NCBI RefSeq assembly: GCF_011250635.1
Contig: NZ_JAANNP010000001.1
Span: 108,935 to 172,934 of the forward strand
Length of the DNA: 64,000 nucleotides
Reading direction: 5' to 3'
From: Motilibacter deserti
Lineage (GTDB): Bacteria > Actinomycetota > Actinomycetes > Motilibacterales > Motilibacteraceae
Shown here: one piece after another, positions 18,159 to 26,172 of the stretch
How the letters are laid out: each line of letters begins with the position of its first letter
Position numbering within the stretch: the stretch's first letter is position 1
Made by a program: the position numbers and the translations under genes
The notes under the pieces: model-generated
What the model was told of the DNA's origin: nothing
The model's database searches: none
The model's input: only the letters and a program-made list of their open reading frames with translations

Positions 18159-18240
18159 GGCCTCCCGGGCGGGAGGCCTGTCTGCCTCGGTCCAGCGAGA
18201 GCCGGTCCTGCTGGGCCGGGCTCGCTGGAGCCGGTCCTGC
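18159..18240 (-). other. Structured leader between yggS and sepF
   Basis: The 217-base gap upstream of sepF holds a perfect 9-bp hairpin, GGCCTCCCG-GG-CGGGAGGCC (18159-18178). A second stem pairs TCCAGCGAG (18191-18199) with CTCGCTGGA (18221-18229). A 13-base direct repeat, GAGCCGGTCCTGC, lies at 18199 and 18228. One of these may act as an attenuator or terminator between yggS and sepF; a sepF promoter could lie here too. Confidence 0.4.
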
Positions 18241-18322
18241 AGAGTCGGTCCCGCCGGTTGAGCGGTCCTGCTGCTGCCCGCCGCCACGAGGCGCGGCGGG
18301 ATCGTGCTGCTGGAGTCGGACG

Positions 18323-19051
18323 TTACCGGAGCGGGGGCCTCATCCCGAGGATCGCGCTCCCGACGCGCAGGTGTGTCGCGCCGGCGTGCACGGCGGCCTC
18401 CAGGTCGCCGCTCATCCCCGCGCTGATCCAGCTCGCGTCGGGGTGACCCTTGCGGAGCCGGTCACTCACCGTTGCCAGTTGGGCGAAGGCCGCGGCCGCG
18501 TCCCCGCCCCGGGGGGCGACGGCCATCACTCCGCGCAACCGGAGGCTCCCGCTGCCGGCCACTGCGTCCGCGATCTCGTCGACCTGGCTCGGGAACGCTC
18601 CCCCGCGGGGGCCCAGGGCTCCGGCGAGAGCGTCGGGGGCCGATGCGAGGGGTGGGTCGAGGCTCACCTGCACCAGGCAGTCGAGCCGGCGGCCGCCCTG
18701 CTCGGCCCCCCGCCGCAGAGCCGTCACGAGCCGCAGCCGGTCGACGGAGTGGACGACGTCGGCCCACCGCGCCACGGCTGCCGCCTTGTTGGTCTGCAGC
18801 TGGCCGATGTAGTGCCAGCGCAGCCCGAGCCCGGCGCACTCGGCGGCCTTGGGGCCCGCCTCCTGCTCGCGGTTCTCGGCCACGTCGGCCACCCCGAGCT
18901 CGGCCAGCAGCCGGACGTCGGAGGCGGGATGGGTCTTCGTCACGGCGATCACCGTCACCTCGGCCCGGTCGCGGCCCGCCTCCCGGCAGGCCGCGACCAC
19001 CCGTTCCTCGACCGCGGCGAGGCGCTCGCCGAGCTCGTCGCGGCGGCTCAC
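18323..19051 (-). CDS. YggS/YlmE family PLP-binding protein
   Basis: Pyridoxal-phosphate homeostasis protein of 242 residues with an alanine-racemase-like TIM barrel. The PLP lysine is in VIAVTKTHPASD (Lys39). Other family marks are ENREQEAGPKA, WHYIGQLQTNKAAAVA, and the phosphate-binding SAGMSGDLEAAVHAGATHLRVGS near the end. GTG 19051 starts 13 bases after the ftsZ stop, so it shares the ftsZ transcript. The usual partner pgeF (ylmD), which stands between ftsZ and this gene in most relatives, is missing. Confidence 0.93.
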   Translation of the reverse strand: MSRRDELGERLAAVEERVVAACREAGRDRAEVTVIAVTKTHPASDVRLLAELGVADVAENREQEAGPKAAECAGLGLRWHYIGQLQTNKAAAVARWADVVHSVDRLRLVTALRRGAEQGGRRLDCLVQVSLDPPLASAPDALAGALGPRGGAFPSQVDEIADAVAGSGSLRLRGVMAVAPRGGDAAAAFAQLATVSDRLRKGHPDASWISAGMSGDLEAAVHAGATHLRVGSAILGMRPPLR

Positions 19052-19064
19052 TCCGGTCCTCGGA

Positions 19065-20303
19065 CTACTTGAGGAAGTCGGGCACGTCGAGGTCGTCGTT
19101 GGCGTCGTCGAACACGATCGTGCGCGGGCGCGCGACCGGCCGGGCACCGACGGGCTCGGGGCGCTGGGCCGGAGCCGGCACCGGCCGCGCCACGGGCGCC
19201 GGCTCGGGGGCGCGTACCGGACGAGCCGCCGCGTCGCCACCCTGGCCCGCACCCAGCCCGGGCGGGAGCGGGACGGCAGCGGGAGGAGCGGCGACCGTGC
19301 CCGGGGCCCGGCGGGCCTGCTGCTGCTCCTGCTGGCCCTGCCCGCGCCGTCGCGGCTGGCCGCCGTCGAAGCCGGCCGCGATGACCGTGACCCGCACCTC
19401 GTCGCCCAGCGCGTCGTCGATGACCGCACCGAAGATGATGTTGGCCTCACCGTGCGCGGCCTCGGCGACCAGCTGCGCCGCCTCGTTGATCTCGAAGAGG
19501 CCCAGGTCCGAGCCGCCGGCGATCGAGAGGAGCACGCCGTGCGCGCCCTCGACGGAGGCCTCGAGCAGCGGCGAGGCGATCGCCTGCTGCGCGGCGACGA
19601 CCGCGCGGTCCTCACCACGGGCCGAGCCGATGCCCATGAGGGCCGAGCCGGCCCCGGACATCACGCTCTTGACGTCGGCGAAGTCGAGGTTGATCAGGCC
19701 GGGCGTCGTGATGAGGTCGGTGATGCCGGACACGCCCTGCAGCAGGACCTGGTCGGCCTGCTTGAACGCGTCGAGCATGGAGATCTGCCGGTCGGAGATC
19801 GAGAGCAGCCGGTCGTTCGGGATGACGATCAGCGTGTCGACCTCGTTGCGCAGCTCCTCGATGCCGCTCTCCGCGCTGGTCGCCCGGCGGCGGCCCTCGA
19901 AGGTGAACGGCCGCGTCACGACGCCGATGGTGAGCGCGCCGAGCGAGCGGGCGATGCGCGCGACGACGGGGGCGCCACCGGTGCCGGTGCCGCCGCCCTC
20001 GCCGGCGGTGACGAAGACCATGTCGGCGCCCTTGAGCACCTCTTCGATCTCTTCCTTGTGGTCCTCGGCCGCCTTGCGGCCGACCTGGGGCTCGGCCCCG
20101 GCCCCGAGGCCACGCGTGAGCTCGCGGCCCACGTCGAGCTTGACGTCGGCGTCGCTCATCAGCAGCGCCTGCGCGTCCGTGTTGATGGCGATGAACTCAA
20201 CGCCCTTGAGGCCGACCTCGATCATCCGGTTGACGGCATTGACGCCGCCGCCGCCGATGCCGACGACCTTGATGACCGCCAGGTAGTTCTGCGGTGCTGC
20301 CAC
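19065..20303 (-). CDS. ftsZ: Cell division protein FtsZ
   Basis: Tubulin-like GTPase of 412 residues that polymerises into the Z-ring. The nucleotide-binding loops are complete: [17 protein letters not shown], the tubulin signature [13 protein letters not shown], and the T7 loop [16 protein letters not shown] disordered Gln/Arg/Pro linker (about 318-395) precedes the C-terminal peptide [10 protein letters not shown] that binds SepF. GTG 20303 matches the common actinobacterial start ([15 protein letters not shown]); a longer frame to 20393 covers the leader. The gene upstream is not ftsQ but an unrelated divergent gene, so ftsZ depends on its own promoter. Confidence 0.98.
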   Translation of the reverse strand: MAAPQNYLAVIKVVGIGGGGVNAVNRMIEVGLKGVEFIAINTDAQALLMSDADVKLDVGRELTRGLGAGAEPQVGRKAAEDHKEEIEEVLKGADMVFVTAGEGGGTGTGGAPVVARIARSLGALTIGVVTRPFTFEGRRRATSAESGIEELRNEVDTLIVIPNDRLLSISDRQISMLDAFKQADQVLLQGVSGITDLITTPGLINLDFADVKSVMSGAGSALMGIGSARGEDRAVVAAQQAIASPLLEASVEGAHGVLLSIAGGSDLGLFEINEAAQLVAEAAHGEANIIFGAVIDDALGDEVRVTVIAAGFDGGQPRRRGQGQQEQQQARRAPGTVAAPPAAVPLPPGLGAGQGGDAAARPVRAPEPAPVARPVPAPAQRPEPVGARPVARPRTIVFDDANDDLDVPDFLK

Positions 20304-20344
20304 GTCGGTTGCCCTTCGGGTCTGGGCCGTGCGGCCCGTCCGGT

Positions 20345-20429
20345 ACTTGAGGTCGAGGACGGGGCCGCGGCCCGGGAGCTCCCGGACCCTCAACCCTCAC
20401 CCTCAAGTGGAGCTTCATAGTTATGTCAA
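20345..20429 (-). promoter_or_regulatory. ftsZ leader: TTGACA box and foldable 5' region
   Basis: Leftward, a TTGACA lies at 20429-20424, without a clear -10 at standard spacing. Downstream come three TGAGGG copies. The leader can pair ACTTGAGG (20408-20401) with CCTCAAGT (20352-20345), enclosing the palindromes CCGGGAGCTCCCGG (20372-20385) and GGGCCGCGGCCC (20362-20373). The ribosome site lies just below this structure. Function is inferred only. Confidence 0.35.
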
Positions 20430-20542
20430 CCGCTCCATGGCCGGAAAAGCTAGCCGCGAGAGGAGGAGAAACCGGGGAGGCGCGCGGCGTGTCGCGCAAC
20501 CTGCCCCGATCCCCCTCGCTCGCAGGCGCCAGACTGGGCGGC

Positions 20543-20980
20543 ATGCCTCTGGACGGAACGTACGAGCCGAGCCCCGAGGCCTGGGTCCGCGACCAGGTCG
20601 AGCTGTACGAGCGCACCGGCGGTGCGGAGGGGAACACCTTGCGCGGCGTGCCGGTCGTGGTCATCACCTCGCGCGGCGCCAGGTCCGGCAAGCTGCGCAA
20701 GAACCCGGTGATGCGCGTCGAGCACGAGGGCCGCTACGCCGCCGTGGCTTCGAAGGGCGGCAGCCCAGAGCACCCGACCTGGTACCACAACATCGTCAGC
20801 GAGCCCCTGGTCGAGCTGCAGGACGGGCCAACTCCGCGTGACATGCGCGCTCGCGTGCTCGAGGGCGCAGAGCGGGCGCAGTGGTGGGAGCGCGCGGTCG
20901 CGGTCTGGCCGGACTACGCCGACTACCAGAAGAAGACCGACCGGCAGATCCCGGTCTTCCTGCTCGAGCCGGTCGAGTGA
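20543..20980 (+). CDS. F420/deazaflavin-dependent nitroreductase family protein (Ddn-like)
   Basis: Predicted cofactor-F420-binding protein of 145 residues in the Ddn/DUF385 family. The pattern is [40 protein letters not shown] and [20 protein letters not shown]. Relatives reduce quinones or activated nitro compounds with F420H2. ATG 20543 begins the family N-terminus; no strong ribosome site is visible. It stands where ftsQ would be expected upstream of ftsZ, but on the other strand. Confidence 0.88.
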   Translation: MPLDGTYEPSPEAWVRDQVELYERTGGAEGNTLRGVPVVVITSRGARSGKLRKNPVMRVEHEGRYAAVASKGGSPEHPTWYHNIVSEPLVELQDGPTPRDMRARVLEGAERAQWWERAVAVWPDYADYQKKTDRQIPVFLLEPVE

Positions 20981-21092
20981 GCCAGCCCGCGCCGCCGGCC
21001 CCGCCACGGCCCGACGGGGCACGCGGAATGGCGACAGCCTGACATCCTGTTGGGTAGTTGCAGACACAACGACCGACGGCAGAAGGTGCGAC

Positions 21093-22112
21093 ATGGAACT
21101 GGGCATCACGACGTTCGCCGAGACGTACGCCGACCCGGCCACCGGGCGCACGGTGAGCCACCGCGAGCGGCTCGCGGAGGTGCTCGAGGAGATCGAGCTC
21201 GCCGAGCAGGTGGGCCTGCAGGTGTACGGCGTCGGCGAGCACCACCGAGCCGACTTCGCCGCGTCGGCGCCGGGGATGGTGCTCGCTGCGGCTGCGGCGC
21301 GTACCCGCACGATCCGGCTGACCAGCGCCGTGACCGTGCTCAGCTCCGCGGACCCGGTGCGGGTCTTCCAGGAGTTCGCGACCCTGGACCTGCTGTCGAA
21401 CGGGCGCGCCGAGCTCATGGCCGGCCGCGGGTCCTTCATCGAGTCCTTCCCGCTGTTCGGGTACAGCCTGTCCGACTACGACGAGCTCTTCGCCGAGAAG
21501 CTCGAGCTGCTGCTCGCCGTGCGCGACCACGAGCGGGTCACGTGGTCGGGGCGGTTCCGGCCCGCCCTCGAGGACCAGCCGGTCCTCCCCCGGCCGGTGC
21601 AGCAGCCGCTTCCGGTCTGGGTCGCGGTCGGCGGCACCCCGGAGTCGGTGATCCGGGCCGGCCTGCTCGGCCTGCCCATGGCCCTGGCCATCATCGGCGG
21701 CCAGCCGGCGCGCTTCGCCCCGCTGGCGGACCTGCACCGGCGCGCGATCGCGCAGGGCGGGCACTCCCCCGCCCCGGTCGCCGTGCACGCCCACGGCTAC
21801 CTCGCGGCGACGAGCCAGCAGGCCGAGCAGGACTACTACCCGTCGTACGCCGCGGCGATGAGCAAGCTCGGGCGCGAGCGCGGCTGGGGCGCCATGACGC
21901 CGGAGCAGTTCCGCGGCCTCGCGGCGCCGGACGGGTCGCTCGTCATCGGGAGCCCGGCGCAGGTGGCCGAGAAGATCCTGGCGATGCGCGAGTCGCTGGG
22001 GATCGAGCGGTTCATGCTGCACGTCAGCGTGGGGACGCTGCCGCACAAGGACGTCCTGCGGGCGATCGAGCTCCTGGGCACCGAGGTGGCCCCGCTGGTC
22101 GCCGCCGGCTGA
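21093..22112 (+). CDS. LLM-class flavin-dependent oxidoreductase
   Basis: Luciferase-like monooxygenase of 339 residues with a TIM barrel binding FMN or F420. Typical segments are [58 protein letters not shown] and [12 protein letters not shown]. It probably oxidises a small organic substrate with reduced flavin supplied by a separate reductase; the substrate is unknown. ATG 21093 follows AGAAGG by 6 bases. It is a single-gene transcript ending at a strong hairpin. Confidence 0.9.
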   Translation: MELGITTFAETYADPATGRTVSHRERLAEVLEEIELAEQVGLQVYGVGEHHRADFAASAPGMVLAAAAARTRTIRLTSAVTVLSSADPVRVFQEFATLDLLSNGRAELMAGRGSFIESFPLFGYSLSDYDELFAEKLELLLAVRDHERVTWSGRFRPALEDQPVLPRPVQQPLPVWVAVGGTPESVIRAGLLGLPMALAIIGGQPARFAPLADLHRRAIAQGGHSPAPVAVHAHGYLAATSQQAEQDYYPSYAAAMSKLGRERGWGAMTPEQFRGLAAPDGSLVIGSPAQVAEKILAMRESLGIERFMLHVSVGTLPHKDVLRAIELLGTEVAPLVAAG

Positions 22113-22209
22113 CGGGGCGCTGGTGTGCCTGCTCGGCCAGCAGGCGTACTCCGCACGGTCATCGCGGCCGAGCTGGGCATCGAGGGGCCCGACGCCTCGT
22201 GAGGGCCCT

Positions 22210-22248
22210 GCTTCCAGGCCCGGCGCGGCTACGGCCGGGCCTGGAAGC
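22210..22248. terminator. Bidirectional terminator between LLM and cbtA genes
   Basis: The perfect 15-bp stem GCTTCCAGGCCCGGC/GCCGGGCCTGGAAGC with a 9-base loop lies between two convergent genes. Confidence 0.8.
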
Positions 22249-22263
22249 GACGGGCGGGTTCCG

Positions 22264-23034
22264 CTAGGCCAGCGCGTTCGACGGGGTCTGAGCGCGGCGC
22301 GGCTCCAGCAGCCGCTCCGCGAGCGCCCCGAAGACGAGGGCGAGCGTGCTCCACAGCGCGGCCTGGACCCCGAGCGAGGCCAGTCGGAACTTCCACAGCA
22401 GGTCGGCCGAGTAGCCGGCGGGGATCTCGTCGACGCCCGGCATGGCCCACATCGCGACGCCGGCCGCGACGACGAACGCGAGCCCGGCGGCGGGTACGGC
22501 GGTCCAGGCCCCGTGCGGCGCGAGCGCCCGCCCGACGATGAGGGCGACGCCCGCGGCTGCCAGGGAGAGCAGGAGCATGGCCAGCCACAGAGAGGTCCGC
22601 CGGCCGATGGTCTCTCCGTCGCCCACGCCCGGCGGGTTGCCCGGGTACTTGAGGAACGGCACCAGGATCACCGCCGCGAAGGCCGCCAACCCGAGCACCC
22701 CCGAGGTCGCGCGGGCATGCGCCTGCCCGACCCGGCCGTACACGAAGGCGAACGCGAGCGCGAAGATCCCGCCCACCGCGACGCCGTAGACCCCGACCCC
22801 GGTGGCGAGGCCGATCGTCGACTGGACGCCCCGGCTGACGAGCTCGTCCTCCTCCTCGGCGTGCGCAGCCCCGGCCGGCTCGGCGCCGTGGCTGTGCCCG
22901 CCGGACGCCTCCTCGAGCGCGATCGCGTCGCGGACCTGCGGCTCGCCGAAGACGGACGCGACGATCAGCGCGGCGAGGCCGGCCACGAGGCCGGCGAGCA
23001 TGCCGCGGACGAGCAGGTTGCGTACGACATCCAC
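22264..23034 (-). CDS. cbtA: CbtA family, predicted cobalt transporter subunit
   Basis: Membrane protein of 256 residues with about six hydrophobic segments. It matches the CbtA family: LLVRGMLAGLVAGLAALIVA near the start, a His-rich luminal patch (SGGHSHGAEPAGAAHAEEED), GETIGRRTSLWLAMLLLSL and DEIPAGYSADLLWKFRLASL. CbtA and CbtB are predicted to form a cobalt importer regulated by B12. GTG 23034 lies 10 bases after the cbtB stop, so the two form one operon behind the cobalamin riboswitch. Confidence 0.88.
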   Translation of the reverse strand: MDVVRNLLVRGMLAGLVAGLAALIVASVFGEPQVRDAIALEEASGGHSHGAEPAGAAHAEEEDELVSRGVQSTIGLATGVGVYGVAVGGIFALAFAFVYGRVGQAHARATSGVLGLAAFAAVILVPFLKYPGNPPGVGDGETIGRRTSLWLAMLLLSLAAAGVALIVGRALAPHGAWTAVPAAGLAFVVAAGVAMWAMPGVDEIPAGYSADLLWKFRLASLGVQAALWSTLALVFGALAERLLEPRRAQTPSNALA

Positions 23035-23044
23035 GGCTCGCGCC

Positions 23045-23275
23045 TCAGTGGCAGGGGAAGCCGAGCAGATGGCGACCGTCGTGCACGAACTCGTGCAGCG
23101 TGGCACCGGAGAAGACCGACGTCGCGCCTTGCTCGGCACCCACGAAGTAGAGGGCGATCAGGGCCAGCAGGCCGAGGAAGAAGGCCCAGGGCAGCACCGC
23201 CCGCACCGGGATGGCGACGGGGGTGGGGCGGTCGACCGGAGTGCTGGGCGACTGCGTGGCGGAGATGGAGCTCAT
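23045..23275 (-). CDS. cbtB: CbtB family, predicted cobalt transporter subunit
   Basis: Small membrane protein of 76 residues with one transmembrane helix (AVLPWAFFLGLLALIALYFV) and a C-terminal histidine-rich metal-binding tail (HEFVHDGRHLLGFPCH), the defining pattern of CbtB. It works with CbtA in cobalt uptake for cobalamin synthesis. ATG 23275 is preceded by GAGGAGG and lies 39 bases after the riboswitch P1 stem. Confidence 0.9.
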   Translation of the reverse strand: MSSISATQSPSTPVDRPTPVAIPVRAVLPWAFFLGLLALIALYFVGAEQGATSVFSGATLHEFVHDGRHLLGFPCH

Positions 23276-23314
23276 GGAACCTCCTCGGGAATTCGCGTCC
23301 CGCTCAGAGTTCGA

Positions 23315-23428
23315 GTGACGGCAGAGGGTCTGGCTCCCGCGCTCCCGGCCTCCCGTCAGGGCGACCGTGGGCGCGGTAACAGTGGCGCGACCGCTGCCGG
23401 GCTCTCACCGGCTTCCTCATGCCGTCAC
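23315..23428 (-). promoter_or_regulatory. Cobalamin (B12) riboswitch upstream of cbtBA
   Basis: Read leftward, the conserved core GGAAGCCGGTG, GCGGTCGC and the B12 box GCCACTGT (23386-23379) are present. The closing P1 helix is perfect: GTGACGGCA (23428-23420) pairs with TGCCGTCAC (23323-23315). Only 39 bases separate it from the cbtB start, so it probably represses cobalt import when B12 is plentiful, at translation or by short-range termination. Confidence 0.92.
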
Positions 23429-23491
23429 AATGGCTGGCGCAGTCTAGGGGAAGCGAGCGCCGTCCTGGCAACGCACGTACCGGCCGAGACC

Positions 23492-24202
23492 GTGGCCCGG
23501 AGCCTGACGGGGCTGGGCCCGTTCGTCGAGCTCGCCACCGGCCCGGCCGACGACGGCTGGCTGCCGGTCGCCCGGCTCGTCGGTGACCCCGGCGTGCTCC
23601 GCGAGCGCGTACGCGGCGGCCGCGCCGCGCTCGCCACCATGGCGGGCGCTCCGCCCGGCGCGGTGGAGGAGCGCGTGGTGACGTCGGTCGTCATGCTGGG
23701 CGTCGCCGCCCGGCTGGCCGCCCCCGCGGTCGCGGTCGCCACCGTCTGCGACGCCGTGCTCCCGGTCGCCGCCCTGCGGTGGCGGGACGGTCCGCCCGGC
23801 CCCGTGCCCCTGCTCCTGCCCGTCTCGGTCGGCGTTCCGACGGGCGGCTCGCTCGGGGTCGCGCTCGTGGACGACGTGCTGGCACCGCTCGTCGAGACCG
23901 CGTCCACCCTCGCGCCGCTGGCCCCGCCCCTGCTGTGGGGGAACGTGGCTTCCGCAGTCGCGGGAGCCGCCGGGGCGCTCGCGCGCGCCCGTCCCGACCT
24001 GCGGGAGCGGGCGTACGCGGTGGCCGACGAGCTGCTCGCGCACCCGCCTCTCGCGCGGTCCGGGAGGTTCGACACGCGACGCGCCTTCTCCCGCCGCACC
24101 TGCTGCCTCTACTACCGGCTTCCCGGCGGTGGGACGTGCGGCGACTGCCCGCTCCCCCCGCCCGGCCTGAGCCCTTCTGCCACGATGCCGGGATGCCGCT
24201 GA
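23492..24202 (+). CDS. FhuF-like (2Fe-2S) ferric iron reductase
   Basis: About 236 residues with the FhuF C-terminal signature RTCCLYYRLPGGGTCGDCPL, whose cysteines (CC and CGDC) bind an unusual [2Fe-2S] cluster. FhuF proteins reduce ferric siderophores in the cytoplasm to release iron. The start is uncertain: GTG 23492 is the first standard start, but the frame upstream (LATHVPAETVARSLTGLGPF) resembles family sequence, so a non-standard CTG at 23464 with AGGGG upstream is possible. The end overlaps the next gene by 10 bases. It is divergent from the riboswitch-controlled cbtBA operon. Confidence 0.85.
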   Translation: MARSLTGLGPFVELATGPADDGWLPVARLVGDPGVLRERVRGGRAALATMAGAPPGAVEERVVTSVVMLGVAARLAAPAVAVATVCDAVLPVAALRWRDGPPGPVPLLLPVSVGVPTGGSLGVALVDDVLAPLVETASTLAPLAPPLLWGNVASAVAGAAGALARARPDLRERAYAVADELLAHPPLARSGRFDTRRAFSRRTCCLYYRLPGGGTCGDCPLPPPGLSPSATMPGCR

Positions 24203-25326
24203 CGGCGCGACAGCTCAACCGGGCCACGCTCGCCCGCCAGCTGCTGCTGGACCGCGCACCGCTCGACGTCGTCGCGGCCGTCCGGCAGGTCGTCGGGCTG
24301 CAGGCGCAGGAGCCGGCCTCGCCCTACGTCGCGCTCTGGAACCGCGTGGCCGGCTTCGACCCGGCCGAGCTCGACGCCGCCTTCGCGCAAGCGCGGCTGG
24401 TCAAGTCGTCGCTGATGCGCGTCACCCTGCACGCGGTGGCGGCCGAGGACCGGCCCGGCTTCCACGCCGCCATGCTGCCGACGCTGCGCGCGCCACGGCT
24501 GGGGGACACGCGGTTCACCTCGAGCGGGCTGTCGGTCGAGGACGCCGACGCGCTCGTCCCGCCGTTGCTCGGCTTCCTCTCCGCACCGCGGTCCGGCGCG
24601 GAGGTCGAGGCCTGGCTCGCGGACCGGCTCGGCCGCGACCCCGGCCCCGGGGTGTGGTGGGCGCTGCGGACGTACGCGCCGCTGCGCCACTTCCCCACCG
24701 GCGGCCCGTGGTCGTTCGGCCCCCGCAACGCGTACGTCGCGGCGGGCGACGTGCCGGAGCACTCCGAGCGGGACGCGGGGCTGGCTGTGCTCGTGCGCCG
24801 CTATCTGGAGGCGTTCGGCCCCGCGACCGTGCCGGACGTCGCCGGCTTCTGCCTGGTGCAGCGGACGCGGGCCCGGAAGGCGGTCGCGGACCTGGGCGAG
24901 CAGGTGGTGCGCCTGACCGGGCCCGACGGGGTGGAGCTGCTCGACGTGCCGGGCACGCCGCTGCCCGACGACGACGCCCCGGCGCCCGCACGGCTGCTGG
25001 GGATGTGGGACAGCGTGCTACTCGCCTACGCCGACCGGAGCCGGGTCGTGCCGCCGGCGTACCGCAAGCTCGTGACGCGCACCAACGGCGACGTGCTGCC
25101 GACCCTGCTGGTCGACGGCCACGTCGCCGGGGTCTGGCGCCCCTTAGAGGACGGGATCGAGGCGACCGCGTTCCACGCACTGCCGGAGGAGGCGTGGGCG
25201 GAGCTGGAGGCCGAGGCGCGCAGCCTGCTGCAGATGGTCTGCGACCGCGACCCTGCGGTCTACCGGCGGTACGCCCGCTGGTGGGCCGCGCTGCCGGCGG
25301 CGGAGGTGCGGATCCTCGGCGGCTGA
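24193..25326 (+). CDS. HTH_42 (AlkZ/YcaQ-like) winged-helix DNA glycosylase family protein
   Basis: A 377-residue protein of the HTH_42 family: tandem winged helices forming a C-shaped DNA-binding fold. It begins LTARQLNRATLARQLLL. The catalytic QxQ motif of AlkZ-type glycosylases is present as GLQAQ, with Gln37 and Gln39 at the same positions as in AlkZ. Later elements are SSLMRVTLHAVAAEDRPGF, ARLLGMWDSVLLAYADRSR and TLLVDGHVAGVW. Characterised members excise bulky alkylated bases or unhook interstrand crosslinks. ATG 24193 lies inside the end of the FhuF gene, implying translational coupling. Catalytic activity is inferred from the motif. Confidence 0.85.
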   Translation: MPLTARQLNRATLARQLLLDRAPLDVVAAVRQVVGLQAQEPASPYVALWNRVAGFDPAELDAAFAQARLVKSSLMRVTLHAVAAEDRPGFHAAMLPTLRAPRLGDTRFTSSGLSVEDADALVPPLLGFLSAPRSGAEVEAWLADRLGRDPGPGVWWALRTYAPLRHFPTGGPWSFGPRNAYVAAGDVPEHSERDAGLAVLVRRYLEAFGPATVPDVAGFCLVQRTRARKAVADLGEQVVRLTGPDGVELLDVPGTPLPDDDAPAPARLLGMWDSVLLAYADRSRVVPPAYRKLVTRTNGDVLPTLLVDGHVAGVWRPLEDGIEATAFHALPEEAWAELEAEARSLLQMVCDRDPAVYRRYARWWAALPAAEVRILGG

Positions 25327-25385
25327 CACGGCTGCGGGTGAAGAGACGGCGATCGCGCTTCTCGTCGTGGAGCGACGCCTAGGGT

Positions 25386-26087
25386 GTGCGCGTGAGCCAG
25401 GTGGTGCAGTCGCGCGCGGCCGGCACGCGGACGAGGCAAGCCGTCGGGATGGACAGCTTCCGCCTCGCCCTGGCAGCTGCGTACGCCGTCCTGCTCGCGG
25501 TCCTCCCGTTCGTCGTCGAGTCCGACGCCTCGTTGAGCAGGCTGCGCGCGCAGGTCCTCAGCGGAGCGGTCGACGAGGTGGAGGTCGTCGGCGGGCCCGG
25601 GACCAGGAGCGGGTGGGGCTCTCAGGAGGTCCGGTGGCGGGACGGCCTGCTGCAGCGGGTGACGACCGTCGAGCTGCGACCGTCCGACGTGTCCGCCGAA
25701 CCGCGCGACGGCGTGGTCCATGAGGACGTGGCAGCGTTGCTCCGTCACGATAACCCCTCCGTCGTGGTGAGTCGCAGCAACGATCCCGGCTGGGAGCCCG
25801 AGGTGTTCGGCCAGGCGGCTCCGGGCTGGGTCGCGGCACTGCTGTTCATCGTCGCCATCGCCTCGCTAGGCCTACTGATCCTGGGTCCTCCACCGTGGCG
25901 TGGGACGCGCTGGGCCTGGTTCTGGCTGGGGGTCTGGATCCCGCCGGTGGGAACGCTCGCCTTCCTGCTCCTGTCCGGCCCGGCCCCCCTCGTCTCACGG
26001 CGGCCGACGCGGCGGAGGTTGACGGGGCTCTGGGGCTTCCTCCTCGGCGCCGCGCTCGCCGCGGCCCTGCCGTCGCCGTGGTGGTGA
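25386..26087 (+). CDS. Hypothetical membrane protein
   Basis: About 233 residues; no family recognised. One transmembrane segment near the N-terminus (LALAAAYAVLLAVLPFVVES) is followed by a ~95-residue polar region with beta character (VDEVEVVGGPG, VRWRDGLLQRVTTVELRP). Three further hydrophobic segments follow (WVAALLFIVAIASLGLLILG, WAWFWLGVWIPPVGTLAFLL, LWGFLLGAALAAAL). The start is unclear: GTG 25386 or 25392 lack a ribosome site, and ATG 25449 begins just before the first membrane segment. Codon bias supports a real gene. Confidence 0.65.
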   Translation: MRVSQVVQSRAAGTRTRQAVGMDSFRLALAAAYAVLLAVLPFVVESDASLSRLRAQVLSGAVDEVEVVGGPGTRSGWGSQEVRWRDGLLQRVTTVELRPSDVSAEPRDGVVHEDVAALLRHDNPSVVVSRSNDPGWEPEVFGQAAPGWVAALLFIVAIASLGLLILGPPPWRGTRWAWFWLGVWIPPVGTLAFLLLSGPAPLVSRRPTRRRLTGLWGFLLGAALAAALPSPWW

Positions 26088-26172
26088 GCAGCGCTCCGCC
26101 AGGACACCGCTGCGTCCCTCGTCTACCAGGACGAACGACGCCACGGCCTTGATCCCCGGGGTAGCGTGACGT

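Noticed and set aside
21050..21092. MarR-type operator before the LLM oxidoreductase (GTTGCAGACACAAC)
   Set aside because: Only 4-bp arms and no MarR gene nearby; too weak to list.
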